From the NCBI RefSeq assembly GCF_937958065.1, contig NZ_CALFXI010000081.1, positions 1-64,000 of the forward strand: a DNA stretch of 64,000 nt. The letters are read 5' to 3'. This stretch comes from an uncultured Steroidobacter sp. (GTDB lineage: Bacteria; Pseudomonadota; Gammaproteobacteria; Steroidobacterales; Steroidobacteraceae). Shown one piece after another: positions 43,588 to 53,342 of the stretch (its first letter is position 1; each line of letters starts with the position of its first letter). Under the pieces are notes generated by a model that worked only from the letters and a program-made list of their open reading frames with translations, was not told the DNA's origin and ran no database searches. The translations under genes and the position numbers were made by a program.

Positions 43588-45351
43588 ATGTCACGTTCCG
43601 ATCGCGGCTCGAAGGCCTCCATGCCGGCCGATGCCTGGCAGACCTACCGGCGCCTGATCGGCTACCTGCGGCCTCATCGCGGCATGTTCGCGCTCGGCAT
43701 GCTCGGCGCGATCGTGTTCTCGATCAGCATGGTGAGCTTCACCGCGTTCGCCAAAGTGTTCGGCGACGGCACGTTCGAGAACCGCGATCCGCGCACCATC
43801 GTCTGGCTGCCGCTGGCACTGGTCGGTTTGTTCCTGCTGCGCGGTCTCGGCGATTTCACCCAGACGTACTGCATGGGCTATGTCGGCCGGCAGATCGTCA
43901 AGCGGCTGCGCGGCCAGATCTTCGGGCGCATCGTGCAGCTGCCGGTCGGTTACTTCGACCGCAACTCCAGCAGCGTGCTGCTGACCAAGCTCACCTACAA
44001 CACCGAGCAGATCGGCCAGGCCGCGACCGACTCGATTCTGATCACCTTGCGTGAGGCGCTGACCATCATCGGCTCGATCGTCGCGCTGTTTTATTTCAAC
44101 GCGCGCCTGGCGGCGATCGCGTTGATCATGGGCCCGCTGGTGGCGTGGCTGATCGGCATCATCAACAAGAAGTTTCGCCGCTACAGCCATCGCATTCAGG
44201 ATTCGATGGGCGACATCACGCGCATCGCCAAAGAAACGTTGGAAGCGCCGCGCGTCATCAAGGTCTACAACGCCGAAAGCTATCAGGCAGGGCAGTTCGA
44301 AGGCGTGAACGAGCACAACCGCCGCTCGCACATGCGCCTGGTGCTCACCAAGGGCCTGTCGAATCCGGTGGTGCAGATGGTGACCGCGACGGGCTCGGCC
44401 ATCGTGCTGTCCATCGCCATTGCCGATGCGATTCACGGGCGCCAGAGCATGGGCGACCTGCTGGCGTTCTTCGTGGCGCTGGTCGGTATCGCTCAGCCGT
44501 TGCGTGCGCTCGTGGGCGTGTCGGGGCCGCTGCAGCAGGGCATCGCCGCCGGCCAGAGCATTTTTCAGCTGCTGGACGAGGAGCCCGAGCCGGAAGGCGG
44601 TCAGCTGGTCGCCGAGCGCGTACGCGGCGACATCGAGTATCGCAATGTTTCTTTCACGTACCCGGTCGGCAACGGCGTGGCCCTGCACGATGTGAATCTG
44701 AACGTCGCGGCGGGCGAGGTGGTCGCCATCGTCGGCCGCTCGGGCAGCGGCAAGTCCACGCTGGTGAATCTGTTGCCGCGCTTCTACGAGCCCGATGCGG
44801 GCACGATTCGCGTCGATGGCCACGAGCTGCACGAGTATCAGCTGAACAGTCTGCGCGAGCAGATCGCGGTCGTCAGTCAGGATGTCGTGGTATTCAACGA
44901 CACCATCCGCGCCAACATCGCCTTCGGTCGCAAAGCTTCCGACGAGCAGATCGAGCGGGCCGCCGAAGCGGCGCTGGTCATGGACTTCGTGCGCGAGCTG
45001 CCGGCGGGGCTCGATACGATGATCGGAGATCGCGGCGTGCTGTTGTCGGGCGGCCAGCGGCAGCGCATCTCGATTGCACGCGCCTTGCTGAAGAATGCCC
45101 CCATCCTGATTCTGGATGAGGCCACCTCGGCGCTCGATACCGAGTCCGAGCGTTTCATTCAGGCGGCGCTCGACGAGCTCATGCACAACCGTACGACGCT
45201 GGTCATCGCGCATCGGCTCTCGACGGTGGAGAAGGCGGACCGCATTCTGGTCATGGAAGCCGGCCGGATCATCGAAAGCGGCACGCACGCCGAGCTGATC
45301 GCGAAACAAGGACAGTACGCGACCCTGCATGCGATGCAGTTCAACGCATGA
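43588..45351 (+). CDS. msbA: Lipid A export ATP-binding/permease protein MsbA
   Basis: 587 residues: a six-helix membrane domain fused to an ATPase with G-R-S-G-S-G-K-S-T, L-S-G-G-Q-R-Q-R-I-S and I-L-D-E-A-T-S-A-L-D. It flips lipid A-core across the inner membrane; lpxK follows. ATG 43588 is preferred; the frame is open to 43513 inside exbD, and ATG 43621 is a shorter alternative. Confidence 0.93.
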   Translation: MSRSDRGSKASMPADAWQTYRRLIGYLRPHRGMFALGMLGAIVFSISMVSFTAFAKVFGDGTFENRDPRTIVWLPLALVGLFLLRGLGDFTQTYCMGYVGRQIVKRLRGQIFGRIVQLPVGYFDRNSSSVLLTKLTYNTEQIGQAATDSILITLREALTIIGSIVALFYFNARLAAIALIMGPLVAWLIGIINKKFRRYSHRIQDSMGDITRIAKETLEAPRVIKVYNAESYQAGQFEGVNEHNRRSHMRLVLTKGLSNPVVQMVTATGSAIVLSIAIADAIHGRQSMGDLLAFFVALVGIAQPLRALVGVSGPLQQGIAAGQSIFQLLDEEPEPEGGQLVAERVRGDIEYRNVSFTYPVGNGVALHDVNLNVAAGEVVAIVGRSGSGKSTLVNLLPRFYEPDAGTIRVDGHELHEYQLNSLREQIAVVSQDVVVFNDTIRANIAFGRKASDEQIERAAEAALVMDFVRELPAGLDTMIGDRGVLLSGGQRQRISIARALLKNAPILILDEATSALDTESERFIQAALDELMHNRTTLVIAHRLSTVEKADRILVMEAGRIIESGTHAELIAKQGQYATLHAMQFNA

Positions 45352-45493
45352 CAATGGCGGCGGCCAGCACGGGCGCGCTCGACACATCGTTCGTTTGGCT
45401 TTTCAGCGAGTGCTGTTGCGAGCAAAGCGACGGCAGGCACGATAACCCGGCAGCCGCCGAGCGGGGCGGGCGGTTACGTGGTGGTGCCGGCTG

Positions 45494-46522
45494 ATGGATA
45501 CGTTTCTGCAACGGGTCTGGTACGAGCGCCACGCGCGGTGGTTCTCGCTGCTGCTCCTGCCTCTGTCCTGGTTGTTTGCTGGCATTGCTGCTGTCCGCCG
45601 CGCGGCTTATCGGCGCGGCTGGTCGCAATCGTTTCGCGTTTCACGTCCGGTGGTCGTCGTCGGCAACATCACCGTCGGCGGAACTGGTAAGACTCCCATG
45701 ACGATCTGGCTCGCCGAGCGCTTGCGCGCGCGAGGTGTGCAGGTTGGCATCGTCTTGCGAGGTTACGGCGGGACATCAACGCAGTGGCCGCGCGATGTGA
45801 GTGGCGAAACGTCCGCCGACGAAGTCGGCGATGAAGCCGTGTTACTCGCTCGCCGAACGGGCTCGCTGGTCGTCGCAGGGCCTGATCGAGTAGCCGCTGC
45901 GAATCGGGCCATCGAGCGTGGCGCTGCGGTGATCGTGTGCGATGACGGCTTGCAGCACTATCGTCTGGCCCGCGATCTCGAGATTGCGGTGATCGATGAG
46001 CGACGCGGATTGGGGAATGGCCGTCTGTTGCCCGCCGGCCCGCTGCGGGAGCCGCCGAGTCGGTTGCACAGCGTGGATCTGCAGGTCCTTACCCGACGCG
46101 CTCAGCCGGCGTCGTCCTCCCACAACCTGCCCAATGCGATCGTGACCACGCCAGCGCTCGGCGATGCCGTGTCGCTGGGCACCGGCGAGCGCCGCTCGTT
46201 ACAGAGCTTCGTGGGCTGTCGAGTGCACGCCGTCGCCGGTATCGGCAATCCACAGGCGTTTTTCGACGCGCTGACCGGGCTGGGTCTCGCCGTGGATGCG
46301 CATCCTTTGCCGGATCACGCCCGGCTCACCGAAGCGGACATTGCCTTCCCCGACGACGCGCCGGTGCTAATGACCGAGAAGGATGCAGTAAAATGCCCGC
46401 CCGGCGCCGACGCTTCGCGCCTCGCGAATTGCTGGGCGGTGCGCCTGGAAGTCGCGATCAGCGAGGCCGACGCGCAGGCCATCGATCGTTTGCTCGATCG
46501 CGTACTGGCTGCCAACCGATGA
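45494..46522 (+). CDS. lpxK: Tetraacyldisaccharide 4'-kinase
   Basis: 342 residues with an N-terminal membrane-associated helix and the P-loop G-N-I-T-V-G-G-T-G-K-T-P at ~56–67. It adds the 4'-phosphate of lipid A. The stop overlaps an ATG of the following small gene. The 142-bp gap before it holds nothing I recognise. Confidence 0.95.
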   Translation: MDTFLQRVWYERHARWFSLLLLPLSWLFAGIAAVRRAAYRRGWSQSFRVSRPVVVVGNITVGGTGKTPMTIWLAERLRARGVQVGIVLRGYGGTSTQWPRDVSGETSADEVGDEAVLLARRTGSLVVAGPDRVAAANRAIERGAAVIVCDDGLQHYRLARDLEIAVIDERRGLGNGRLLPAGPLREPPSRLHSVDLQVLTRRAQPASSSHNLPNAIVTTPALGDAVSLGTGERRSLQSFVGCRVHAVAGIGNPQAFFDALTGLGLAVDAHPLPDHARLTEADIAFPDDAPVLMTEKDAVKCPPGADASRLANCWAVRLEVAISEADAQAIDRLLDRVLAANR

Positions 46523-46533
46523 TTGGAGCGTCC

Positions 46534-46722
46534 ATGGACTCCAAATTGCTAGATATCCTCGCCTGTCCGCTCTGCAAGGGGCCCTTGCAGTACGCCAAGG
46601 CACAGCAACTGCTGATCTGCCGTGCCGATCGGCTGGCGTACCCCATTCGCGACGGCATTCCCGTGATGCTCGAAGACGAAGCTCGCACGCTGGAGCCCAT
46701 GGATCCGTTGCTGAAGGATTGA
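46534..46722 (+). CDS. Trm112/YcaR family protein
   Basis: 62 residues, against 60 for E. coli YcaR. A-C-P-L-C-K-G-P-L at ~9–17 holds a zinc-type cysteine pair and I-R-D-G-I-P-V-M-L is conserved. An ATG at 46519 overlaps the lpxK stop, but ATG 46534 with GGAG upstream gives the family N terminus M-D-S-K-L-L-D-I-L-A. Always found between lpxK and kdsB; exact role unclear. Confidence 0.88.
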   Translation: MDSKLLDILACPLCKGPLQYAKAQQLLICRADRLAYPIRDGIPVMLEDEARTLEPMDPLLKD

Positions 46723-46723
46723 T

Positions 46724-47491
46724 GTGCAGTTCAAAGTCGTCATCCCGGCGCGTTACGCGTCGGCACGGTTGCCGGCGAAGCCGCTGCTGGATATTGCCGG
46801 CCGTCCGATGATCCAGTGGGTGATCTCGGCGGCGGTGCGCAGCGGTGCCGACGAAGTGCTGGTTGCGACGGATGACGCGCGCATTGCCGGCGTCGCCATC
46901 GATCCGCGTTCGCAGCAGTCGATCGCGATGATGACGAGCGAGAATCATCTCTCCGGCACGGATCGAATTGCCGAGGTCGCGAGCAAGCGCGGCTGGGACG
47001 AGCGCACCATCGTCGTGAACGTGCAAGGCGACGAGCCCTTGCTGCCGCCGGCATTGGTGGTCCAGGTGGCTGGACTGCTCGAACAGCACGCCGATGCCGA
47101 CATCGCGACATTGTCGACACCCATCACCAGCCTGCACGAATTCCTCGATCCGAACGTCGTGAAAGTCGTGACGGCGAACGATGGCACTGCGTTGTATTTC
47201 AGTCGTGCGCCGATTCCGTGGACACGTGACGGCGCAGCGCAGGGATTGGCGAGCCAGGTGAGCTTCGCCGGCGCGCAGCGTCACTTGGGCATCTATGCCT
47301 ATCGAGTGGAAGCTTTGCAGCGCGTGACCGCGCTGGCGCCAGCGGAGCTGGAGCTCACGGAGAAGCTGGAACAACTGCGCGCGTTGCAGGCCGGAATGAA
47401 ACTCGTCGTCGCTGTGGCTGCGGAGCCGCCGCCGGCGGGCGTGGATACAGAAAGCGATCTCATCCGAGTGCGCGCTGCGCTGGGCGCATGA
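46724..47491 (+). CDS. kdsB: CMP-Kdo synthetase
   Basis: 255 residues starting at GTG 46724 with V-I-P-A-R-Y-A-S-A-R-L-P-A-K-P-L and N-V-Q-G-D-E-P-L mid-protein. It activates Kdo for lipopolysaccharide inner-core synthesis. Confidence 0.96.
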   Translation: MQFKVVIPARYASARLPAKPLLDIAGRPMIQWVISAAVRSGADEVLVATDDARIAGVAIDPRSQQSIAMMTSENHLSGTDRIAEVASKRGWDERTIVVNVQGDEPLLPPALVVQVAGLLEQHADADIATLSTPITSLHEFLDPNVVKVVTANDGTALYFSRAPIPWTRDGAAQGLASQVSFAGAQRHLGIYAYRVEALQRVTALAPAELELTEKLEQLRALQAGMKLVVAVAAEPPPAGVDTESDLIRVRAALGA

Positions 47492-47498
47492 ATGTCGC

Positions 47499-47684
47499 TC
47501 AGCGGCGCTGTTCGCTCAGCTTGACGAGCTCGGAGTGATGTGCGGTCTCCAGCACATCGCTGTCCCAGCGAATCAGTAAATAACCCAAGTCCATCAATCT
47601 CAGCACCGTACCGTCAGGAAATCCCGGACGGCGCGGCGCTCTGACCCGATCACCCTCCGCGAAGTCATGCTGCGCTTTGGGCAT
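47499..47684 (-). CDS. Small hypothetical protein with SH3-like outline
   Basis: 61 residues: A-E-G-D-R-V-R-A-P, then G-T-V-L-R-L and G-Y-L-L-I-R-W-D-S-D, a run of short beta strands like a KOW/SH3 barrel, ending E-T-A-H-H-S-E-L. I do not recognise a function. ATG 47684 is chosen; a TTG eight codons earlier is possible. The composition looks coding and the gene is tucked convergently against kdsB. Confidence 0.55.
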   Translation of the reverse strand: MPKAQHDFAEGDRVRAPRRPGFPDGTVLRLMDLGYLLIRWDSDVLETAHHSELVKLSEQRR

Positions 47685-47901
47685 CAGCCGTATCCGTGGC
47701 GAAGGCAAGAGAGCGGGGGGAGCAACAGGGCGGCGGCATCATCTAAATCGTCGTGACCGCGAACGGCCGATGCGGCGTTTTTGTACGTGGACCTCGCGAG
47801 GCCGCCCATTCGCACTTACGATTAGGGGAACACGCGAGTGCCGGTTTCAGCAAAGCACGCAGCGGTTGCTGACCGCCGCCGAATGTGCGATTGATGATGT
47901 C

Positions 47902-48384
47902 ATGAGCAGCAACTATCGAATCTTGTTCGTTTGCATGGGAAATATATGCCGCTCGCCATCGGCGGAAGGCGTGTTTCGCCATGTGCTGTCGACCCATGCC
48001 CCGGACCTGCGGATCGAGATCGATTCGGCCGGCACGCACGATTATCACGTGGGCTCGCCGCCGGATCGGCGTTCGATCGAGGCCGCCAGGCGTCGCGGCA
48101 TCGATCTCTCGGGACTACGCGCGCGCATGGTCTGCGCAGAAGACTTCGAGCGCTACGATCTGATTCTGGCGATGGACGAGGACAATCTGCGGGAGCTGCG
48201 GCGACGTGCGCCGACGACTCGACACGAGCGCATTCGTTTGCTGATGGAATTCGCGCCGAATGCGTCTTCGCGCTACGTGCCCGATCCGTACTACGGCGGC
48301 GCGCAGGGCTTCGAGGAAGTACTGGACCTGCTGGAAGAAGCCGCGCAGGGCCTGGTGGCCGAGCTGCGCAACAGGCACAGATAA
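47902..48384 (+). CDS. Low-molecular-weight protein-tyrosine phosphatase
   Basis: 160 residues. The P-loop C-M-G-N-I-C-R-S is at ~11–18 and the general acid in D-P-Y-Y-G near the C terminus. In bacteria such phosphatases often act on tyrosine kinases that control exopolysaccharide, but no kinase is encoded here. Start ATG 47902; the frame is open upstream to 47677 without support. Confidence 0.92.
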   Translation: MSSNYRILFVCMGNICRSPSAEGVFRHVLSTHAPDLRIEIDSAGTHDYHVGSPPDRRSIEAARRRGIDLSGLRARMVCAEDFERYDLILAMDEDNLRELRRRAPTTRHERIRLLMEFAPNASSRYVPDPYYGGAQGFEEVLDLLEEAAQGLVAELRNRHR

Positions 48385-48385
48385 C

Positions 48386-48421
48386 GAAAAAGGCCGGCGG
48401 TGTCCCGCCGGCCTTCGGTTT
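48386..48421. terminator. Bidirectional terminator between tyrosine phosphatase and rne
   Basis: GGCCGGCGG at 48392–48400, loop TGTC-type, CCGCCGGCC at 48405–48413. AAAA precedes and TTCGGTTT follows, so it can act on both converging transcripts. Confidence 0.75.
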
Positions 48422-48439
48422 CAATCCAGCGATGCTCGC

Positions 48440-51040
48440 TTACTCTTCGCGACGCGTGCCCGATCCGCCCCATGAGCTGCTGCCGCTCGACGGCGACGAG
48501 CTCCACACAGTGTATTTCTCACTGTTGCTCGAAGCTGCGGCCGGGGCCTGTGACTCGGGCTCACGAGGCTTCGGAGCCGGAGCAGGGGATGACTCGCTCG
48601 AATGCTCACGAGGTGCATGCTCGCGAGGCTCGTGCTCACGAGCTGGCTGCTCGCGCGGCGCTTCGGATCGAGGCTGAGACTCGGGCCGGCTTTGCGCGCC
48701 GCCACCGGAATCACCGCTGCCACCCGAGCTCGATTCGCGAGGCGCGGACGGAGCATGGTCCCCCGAACCGCCACCTGACGATCCGGCATTGGGAGCGCTG
48801 CCGCCCTGGGCCTGGCCTTCGCCGCCGCCCTGACCACCGCCGATGTTTCCATCGTCACCGCCGCGACCGCGGCCACGACGGCGGCGACCACGACGACCGC
48901 GTCCGCCGCGCTCACCTCGTTCTCCACGCTCGCCGGAACGCTGCGCGTCACCGCTCGGCGCGGCTCCCGGAGCCGCCGGCGCTGCACCTTCAGCCGAAGC
49001 TGCCGCAGCTGGAGCGGCGGGCGCACGCTGAGGCTGTTGCTGGCGCTGCTGTTGTTGTGGACGAGCTTCGGTACGTCCGCCTTCAGCGCCGTGCTTGCGA
49101 TCCTGGCGCTGTTGTTGACCGTCACGACGAGCTTCCTGCGCCGGCTTCTCGGCACGCTGTTCCTGCTTGCCGCCGCGATCACGATCCCGATCGCGCGACC
49201 CGCGGCCCTGACGATCACGATCGCGACCATGACGATCGCGATCACGACGATGACTGTCGGCGCGGGAGCGCGAGCCGTCACGACGCGCTGGCTCGGCAGC
49301 CGGCGCGGGCGGCGTGCCCGTGCCGAAGAAGAAACGCCACAGCTTCACGAAAATGCCGATCTGCTCGGCGGGTTCGGGTCTTGCCGGCGGCGCGATGGTC
49401 GTTTCCATCGCGATGGTCGGCGGCGGTGGGATCGACGGCACGGTCGACGTCACGACCGCCGGTTGAGCCGCCGCGGCGCGCTCTTCGCGCTTGGCGATCT
49501 CTTCGGCGGAGGGCTGCGGAGCGACCGGAATCTGATGACTGACGGCCGAGTTCTCCGGCAGGTTGGCTTCGTCATCACGCACGCGACGGATTTCGTACGC
49601 CGGGGTTTCCATGTACTTGTTCGGCACCATGACGACTTGGACGGCGCTCTTGTGCTCGATGTTGTTGAGCCACTCGCGCTTCTCGTTCATGAGATACGTG
49701 GCGACTTCCACCGGCAGCTGTGCAATGACCTTGACGGTGCGGTCTTTGCGAGCCTCTTCGCCGATGAGGCGCAGCAGCGCCAGCGCCAGCGAATCGACGC
49801 TGCGGATCGAGCCCATGCCGTTACAGCGCGGGCAGTTGATGCTGGCGGATTCGCCGATCGAGGGACGCAGGCGCTGCCGTGACAGTTCCAGCAAGCCGAA
49901 GCGGGAGATGCGGCCGATCTGGATGCGGGCGCGATCCTGCTTCACGGCCTCGCGCAGGCGATCTTCGACCGCGCGCTGATTCTTCTGCGACTCCATGTCG
50001 ATGAAGTCGATGACGATCAGGCCGCCGAGGTCGCGCAGTCGCAGCTGACGTGCGATTTCGTCGGCCGCTTCGAGGTTGGTGTTGAGCGCGGTGGTTTCGA
50101 TATCGCTGCCGCGCGTGGCGCGCGCCGAGTTGATGTCGATGGACACCAGCGCTTCGGTCGGGTCGATGACGATCGAGCCGCCCGAGGGCAGGTTGACCTT
50201 ATGGGAGTGCGCCGACTCGATCTGGTTCTCGATCTGGAAGCGCGTGAACAGCGGCACGCTGTCCTCGTAGAACTTCAGCTTGCGCAGACCCGCCGGCATG
50301 AAGCGCTGCATGTACTGCTGCGCCTCGGCGTAGATCTCCTGGTTGTCGATCAGGATCTCGCCGATGTCGTCGGACAGGTAGTCGCGCAGCGCGCGGATGA
50401 TGGCTTTGGATTCCTGGTAGATCAGGAAGGGCGCGGGCTTGCCTTCGGCGGCGCTGGCCACCGCATTCCAGACTTCCTTCAGGTTGTCGAGGTCCCACTG
50501 CAGTTCTTCGGCAGAGCGACCGACGCCGGCGGTGCGCACGATCGCGCCCATGCCCTCTGGAATCTGCACCTGGTCGAGTGCTTCGCGCAGCTGCTCGCGA
50601 TCTTCACCTTCGATTCGACGCGAGACGCCGCCGGCGCGCGCGTTGTTCGGCATCAGGACCAGGAAGCGGCCGGCGAGGCTGATGAAAGTGGTGAGCGCGG
50701 CACCCTTGTTGCCGCGTTCTTCCTTTTCGACCTGGACGATGACTTCCTGGCCTTCGTGGAGCAGCTCGCGAATGTTGCCGCGTCCGCCCGGGGACTGACC
50801 GTCCTTGAAGTATTCGCGCGAGACTTCCTTCAGGGGCAGAAAGCCATGGCGCTCCGCGCCGTAATCGACGAAGCAGGCTTCGAGGCTGGGCTCGACGCGG
50901 GTGATGCGTCCTTTGTAAACGTTGGCTTTCTTCTGTTCCCGTGACGGGACTTCTACATCCAGATCGTAAATTCGTTGTCCATCAACCAGTGCTACCCGCA
51001 ACTCCTCTTCCTGAGTCGCGTTGACTAACATTCTCTTCAT
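48440..51040 (-). CDS. rne: Ribonuclease E
   Basis: 866 residues. It starts M-K-R-M-L-V-N-A-T-Q, with an S1 domain (~35–120), the DNase I-like catalytic part with I-V-I-D-F-I-D-M-E, and the zinc-link C-P-R-C-N-G. Beyond ~residue 520 it becomes a long disordered tail rich in R, D, G, Q and P, the expected degradosome scaffold, shorter than in E. coli (1061). It initiates mRNA decay and processes rRNA and tRNA. Confidence 0.95.
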   Translation of the reverse strand: MKRMLVNATQEEELRVALVDGQRIYDLDVEVPSREQKKANVYKGRITRVEPSLEACFVDYGAERHGFLPLKEVSREYFKDGQSPGGRGNIRELLHEGQEVIVQVEKEERGNKGAALTTFISLAGRFLVLMPNNARAGGVSRRIEGEDREQLREALDQVQIPEGMGAIVRTAGVGRSAEELQWDLDNLKEVWNAVASAAEGKPAPFLIYQESKAIIRALRDYLSDDIGEILIDNQEIYAEAQQYMQRFMPAGLRKLKFYEDSVPLFTRFQIENQIESAHSHKVNLPSGGSIVIDPTEALVSIDINSARATRGSDIETTALNTNLEAADEIARQLRLRDLGGLIVIDFIDMESQKNQRAVEDRLREAVKQDRARIQIGRISRFGLLELSRQRLRPSIGESASINCPRCNGMGSIRSVDSLALALLRLIGEEARKDRTVKVIAQLPVEVATYLMNEKREWLNNIEHKSAVQVVMVPNKYMETPAYEIRRVRDDEANLPENSAVSHQIPVAPQPSAEEIAKREERAAAAQPAVVTSTVPSIPPPPTIAMETTIAPPARPEPAEQIGIFVKLWRFFFGTGTPPAPAAEPARRDGSRSRADSHRRDRDRHGRDRDRQGRGSRDRDRDRGGKQEQRAEKPAQEARRDGQQQRQDRKHGAEGGRTEARPQQQQRQQQPQRAPAAPAAAASAEGAAPAAPGAAPSGDAQRSGERGERGERGGRGRRGRRRRGRGRGGDDGNIGGGQGGGEGQAQGGSAPNAGSSGGGSGDHAPSAPRESSSGGSGDSGGGAQSRPESQPRSEAPREQPAREHEPREHAPREHSSESSPAPAPKPREPESQAPAAASSNSEKYTVWSSSPSSGSSSWGGSGTRREE

Positions 51041-51513
51041 GAGGCCCTTCTAAGCATTCAAGGGCCGGGCGATCACGCACGGCGGGCGCGAGCCATGGAG
51101 GCAGGGAGGAGCGATCGGGGAATGTCTTCATCCGATGTTGCCAGCGCGGTCCCTTGGGTCTTGTCGACCGGGGAAATCCGGCGCGTTTTTTATCCTGTCG
51201 CTTTGGCGGTCCCGCTCGTAGGCGCTGCGTCGACCCGGAATACGAGGTGCGTCATTCCGGCATCGCCGTTCGCGCGGCCGAGCGATGGTCTGCGACCCTG
51301 ACAGGTCTGAGCAGAACCAACTAAGATGCGGCGCCCTTCGGAAGCGTTGCCCTCGAGTGCCGCGTATCGGTGCACGTGCGCCGCTGAACCGATCGGTGAT
51401 TGGGATCTGGTCTGGACGCGCGCGAACCTGAAATCGTCGCGGAACATATCACAGGCCAAATGTCCAATCAATGGTCAATCAATAAGTTACGAGCGCTTCC
51501 CCAATCCCCCCGC
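51041..51513. other. Divergent control region between rne and rluC
   Basis: 473 bp without a supportable gene. In E. coli rne and rluC are also divergent and rne has a long 5' leader through which RNase E controls its own mRNA. The candidate rne promoter at 51443–51471 would leave a leader of about 400 bases here. Short frames in the region show no family features. Confidence 0.55.
51443..51471 (-). promoter_or_regulatory. Candidate rne promoter
   Basis: On the minus strand TTGATT (51471–51466), 17 bases, then TATGTT (51448–51443). The start would be near 51436, about 395 bases before the rne ATG, similar to the 361-base leader of E. coli rne. The hexamers are only moderate matches. Confidence 0.4.
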
Positions 51514-52530
51514 ATGCCCGGCCCCGCACCCGTGAATTCGCCCGACAACGTTTCCTCTTCCAAGACCGGCCAAGGCGGCGGCGTCAGCTATGTGCAGGCG
51601 GGGGAAGGCGATGCCGGACAGCGCATCGACAATTTCCTCAGCCGGATCCTGAAGGATGTGCCGCGCAGCTTGATTTACCGCATCTTGCGGACCGGCGAGG
51701 TGCGGGTGAACGGCAAGCGCGCCAAGCCCGAGACGCGCTTGGCGGACGGGGATCGGATCCGTCTGCCCCCCCTGCAGCGAAAGACCGACGAGCAGCGTGC
51801 GGCCGAAAAGACCGCGCCCTCGCGGTCGCTGCGGGAGTTCGTCTCGGGCGCCATCATTCACGAGGATCGCGATCTGATCGTCGTGAACAAGCCGGCGGGC
51901 GTCGCCGTTCACGGCGGCAGCGGCTTGAGCGCCGGTGTCATCGAAGCGCTGCGAGCCAAGTATCCCGAGCTGAAGGAGCTGGAGCTGGTGCACCGGCTGG
52001 ATCGCGACACCAGCGGTGTGTTGCTGGTGGCCAAGCGGCGCGCGGTGCTGCGCGAGCTGCATGCTCTATTGAGAGAGCGCGACATGGAAAAGCGCTATCT
52101 GGCGCTGGTCGTCGGGCGCTGGCCGTTCGGCACCAAGACCATCGATCTGCCGCTGAAGACCAATCTGAAGCAGGGCGGGGAGCGGGTGGTGCGCGTGCAT
52201 GCGGAGGGGCAGCAGGCGATCACCACGTTCAAGCCGCTTCAGCATTTCGGCAAGCTGGCGACGTTGCTCGACATCTCGTTGGGCACGGGCCGCACTCATC
52301 AGATACGTGTGCACGCCGCGCACGCCGGGCATCCGATCGCAGGCGACGAGAAATATGGAGATCGCGAGCGGGATGCGAAGCTGAAGCCGTTCGGGCTGCA
52401 GCGCATGTTCCTGCACGCACAATCGCTGACCTTCGAGCGCAAGGGCGCGAAGCCCTTCACCGTGAGCGCGCCGCCACCGCCCGACTGGCAGGCGGTGATC
52501 GAGAAATTGAAACAAGGCTTAAAAACGTAG
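51514..52530 (+). CDS. rluC: 23S rRNA pseudouridine synthase RluC
   Basis: 338 residues from ATG 51514. An S4 RNA-binding domain (R-I-D-N-F-L-S-R-I-L…G-E-V-R-V-N-G-K-R) precedes the pseudouridine synthase domain with the catalytic aspartate in H-R-L-D-R-D-T-S-G. The frame is open to 51400 with other possible starts; none has a clear ribosome site. Confidence 0.92.
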   Translation: MPGPAPVNSPDNVSSSKTGQGGGVSYVQAGEGDAGQRIDNFLSRILKDVPRSLIYRILRTGEVRVNGKRAKPETRLADGDRIRLPPLQRKTDEQRAAEKTAPSRSLREFVSGAIIHEDRDLIVVNKPAGVAVHGGSGLSAGVIEALRAKYPELKELELVHRLDRDTSGVLLVAKRRAVLRELHALLRERDMEKRYLALVVGRWPFGTKTIDLPLKTNLKQGGERVVRVHAEGQQAITTFKPLQHFGKLATLLDISLGTGRTHQIRVHAAHAGHPIAGDEKYGDRERDAKLKPFGLQRMFLHAQSLTFERKGAKPFTVSAPPPPDWQAVIEKLKQGLKT

Positions 52531-52549
52531 CCCGGGTACAGGGATGTAC

Positions 52550-52570
52550 CCCGCCGCCACCGGCGGCGGG
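52550..52570. terminator. GC hairpin after rluC
   Basis: CCCGCCGCC at 52550–52558 and GGCGGCGGG at 52562–52570 form a nine-pair stem with a three-base loop. No T-run follows, so termination strength is uncertain. It lies between convergent rluC and maf. Confidence 0.45.
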
Positions 52571-52640
52571 CGAGCGGCAAAAGTCGCGCCTCTTGCCGTC
52601 TCGCCATGAGGGTCGGGCAGTGCCCGATCCCGAATCTCAA

Positions 52641-53246
52641 TCAGGGCAGGTCGAAGCCGTTTCTGCGTAGCGCGCCGGCCAGCCAGATCAAGGGCAGGCC
52701 GATCAGCGCGGTCGGGTCCTGATTTTCGATCCGGTTGAACAGCGTGATGCCGAGCGCTTCCATCTTGAAGCCGCCGGCGCAGTCGTACGGTTTGTCCCGC
52801 ATGACGTAACGCTTGATCTCATCGTCACTGAGCTGGCGGAAATGCACCGTGGTCAGGTCGATGTGCCCCTCGTTCCTGTTCGCAGCGGTATTGATGACAT
52901 GCACGGCCGTGTGGAACACCACGCGCTGGTTGCTCAGTGACTTGAGCTGGGCAATGGCGCGCTCGCCGGAGCCCGGCTTGCCCAGCACGTCCCGGCCGCA
53001 CAGCGCGAGCTGGTCCGAGCCGATGACCAGGCTGTCGGTGTGCCGGCGGGCGACCGCCTCGGCCTTGGCTCGCGCCAGTCGTTGCACCAGATCGACGGCG
53101 GACTCGCCCGGGAGCGGCTCCTCGTCGACGTTGGACGCCGCGACCGTGAACGGAATTCCCAGTCTTTCCAGCAGTTGCCGTCGATAGGGGGAGGTGGATG
53201 CGAGCACCAGCCGCAGGCCGTTGGAGGGGGCTGCCGGGGGACTCAT
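52641..53246 (-). CDS. Maf/YceF nucleotide pyrophosphatase
   Basis: 201 residues. L-A-S-T-S-P-Y-R-R at the start, D-E-E-P-L-P-G-E, and the central I-G-S-D-Q-L-A are Maf motifs; the paralogue next to yceD-rpmF is the YceF (7-methyl-GTP) type. It hydrolyses modified nucleotides. Confidence 0.92.
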   Translation of the reverse strand: MSPPAAPSNGLRLVLASTSPYRRQLLERLGIPFTVAASNVDEEPLPGESAVDLVQRLARAKAEAVARRHTDSLVIGSDQLALCGRDVLGKPGSGERAIAQLKSLSNQRVVFHTAVHVINTAANRNEGHIDLTTVHFRQLSDDEIKRYVMRDKPYDCAGGFKMEALGITLFNRIENQDPTALIGLPLIWLAGALRRNGFDLP

Positions 53247-53342
53247 GGCCGATCCTGGGGCCGTCGCCGGGCCGGGTTTGTGGACCCGGCCGCGGGCCGG
53301 ATTACAAGCTGTGAGAAAACAAACATTTACGCCTTTCTTATT

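Noticed and set aside
43591..45387. 598-codon minus-strand frame
   Set aside because: Antisense of msbA, whose ATPase motifs are complete.
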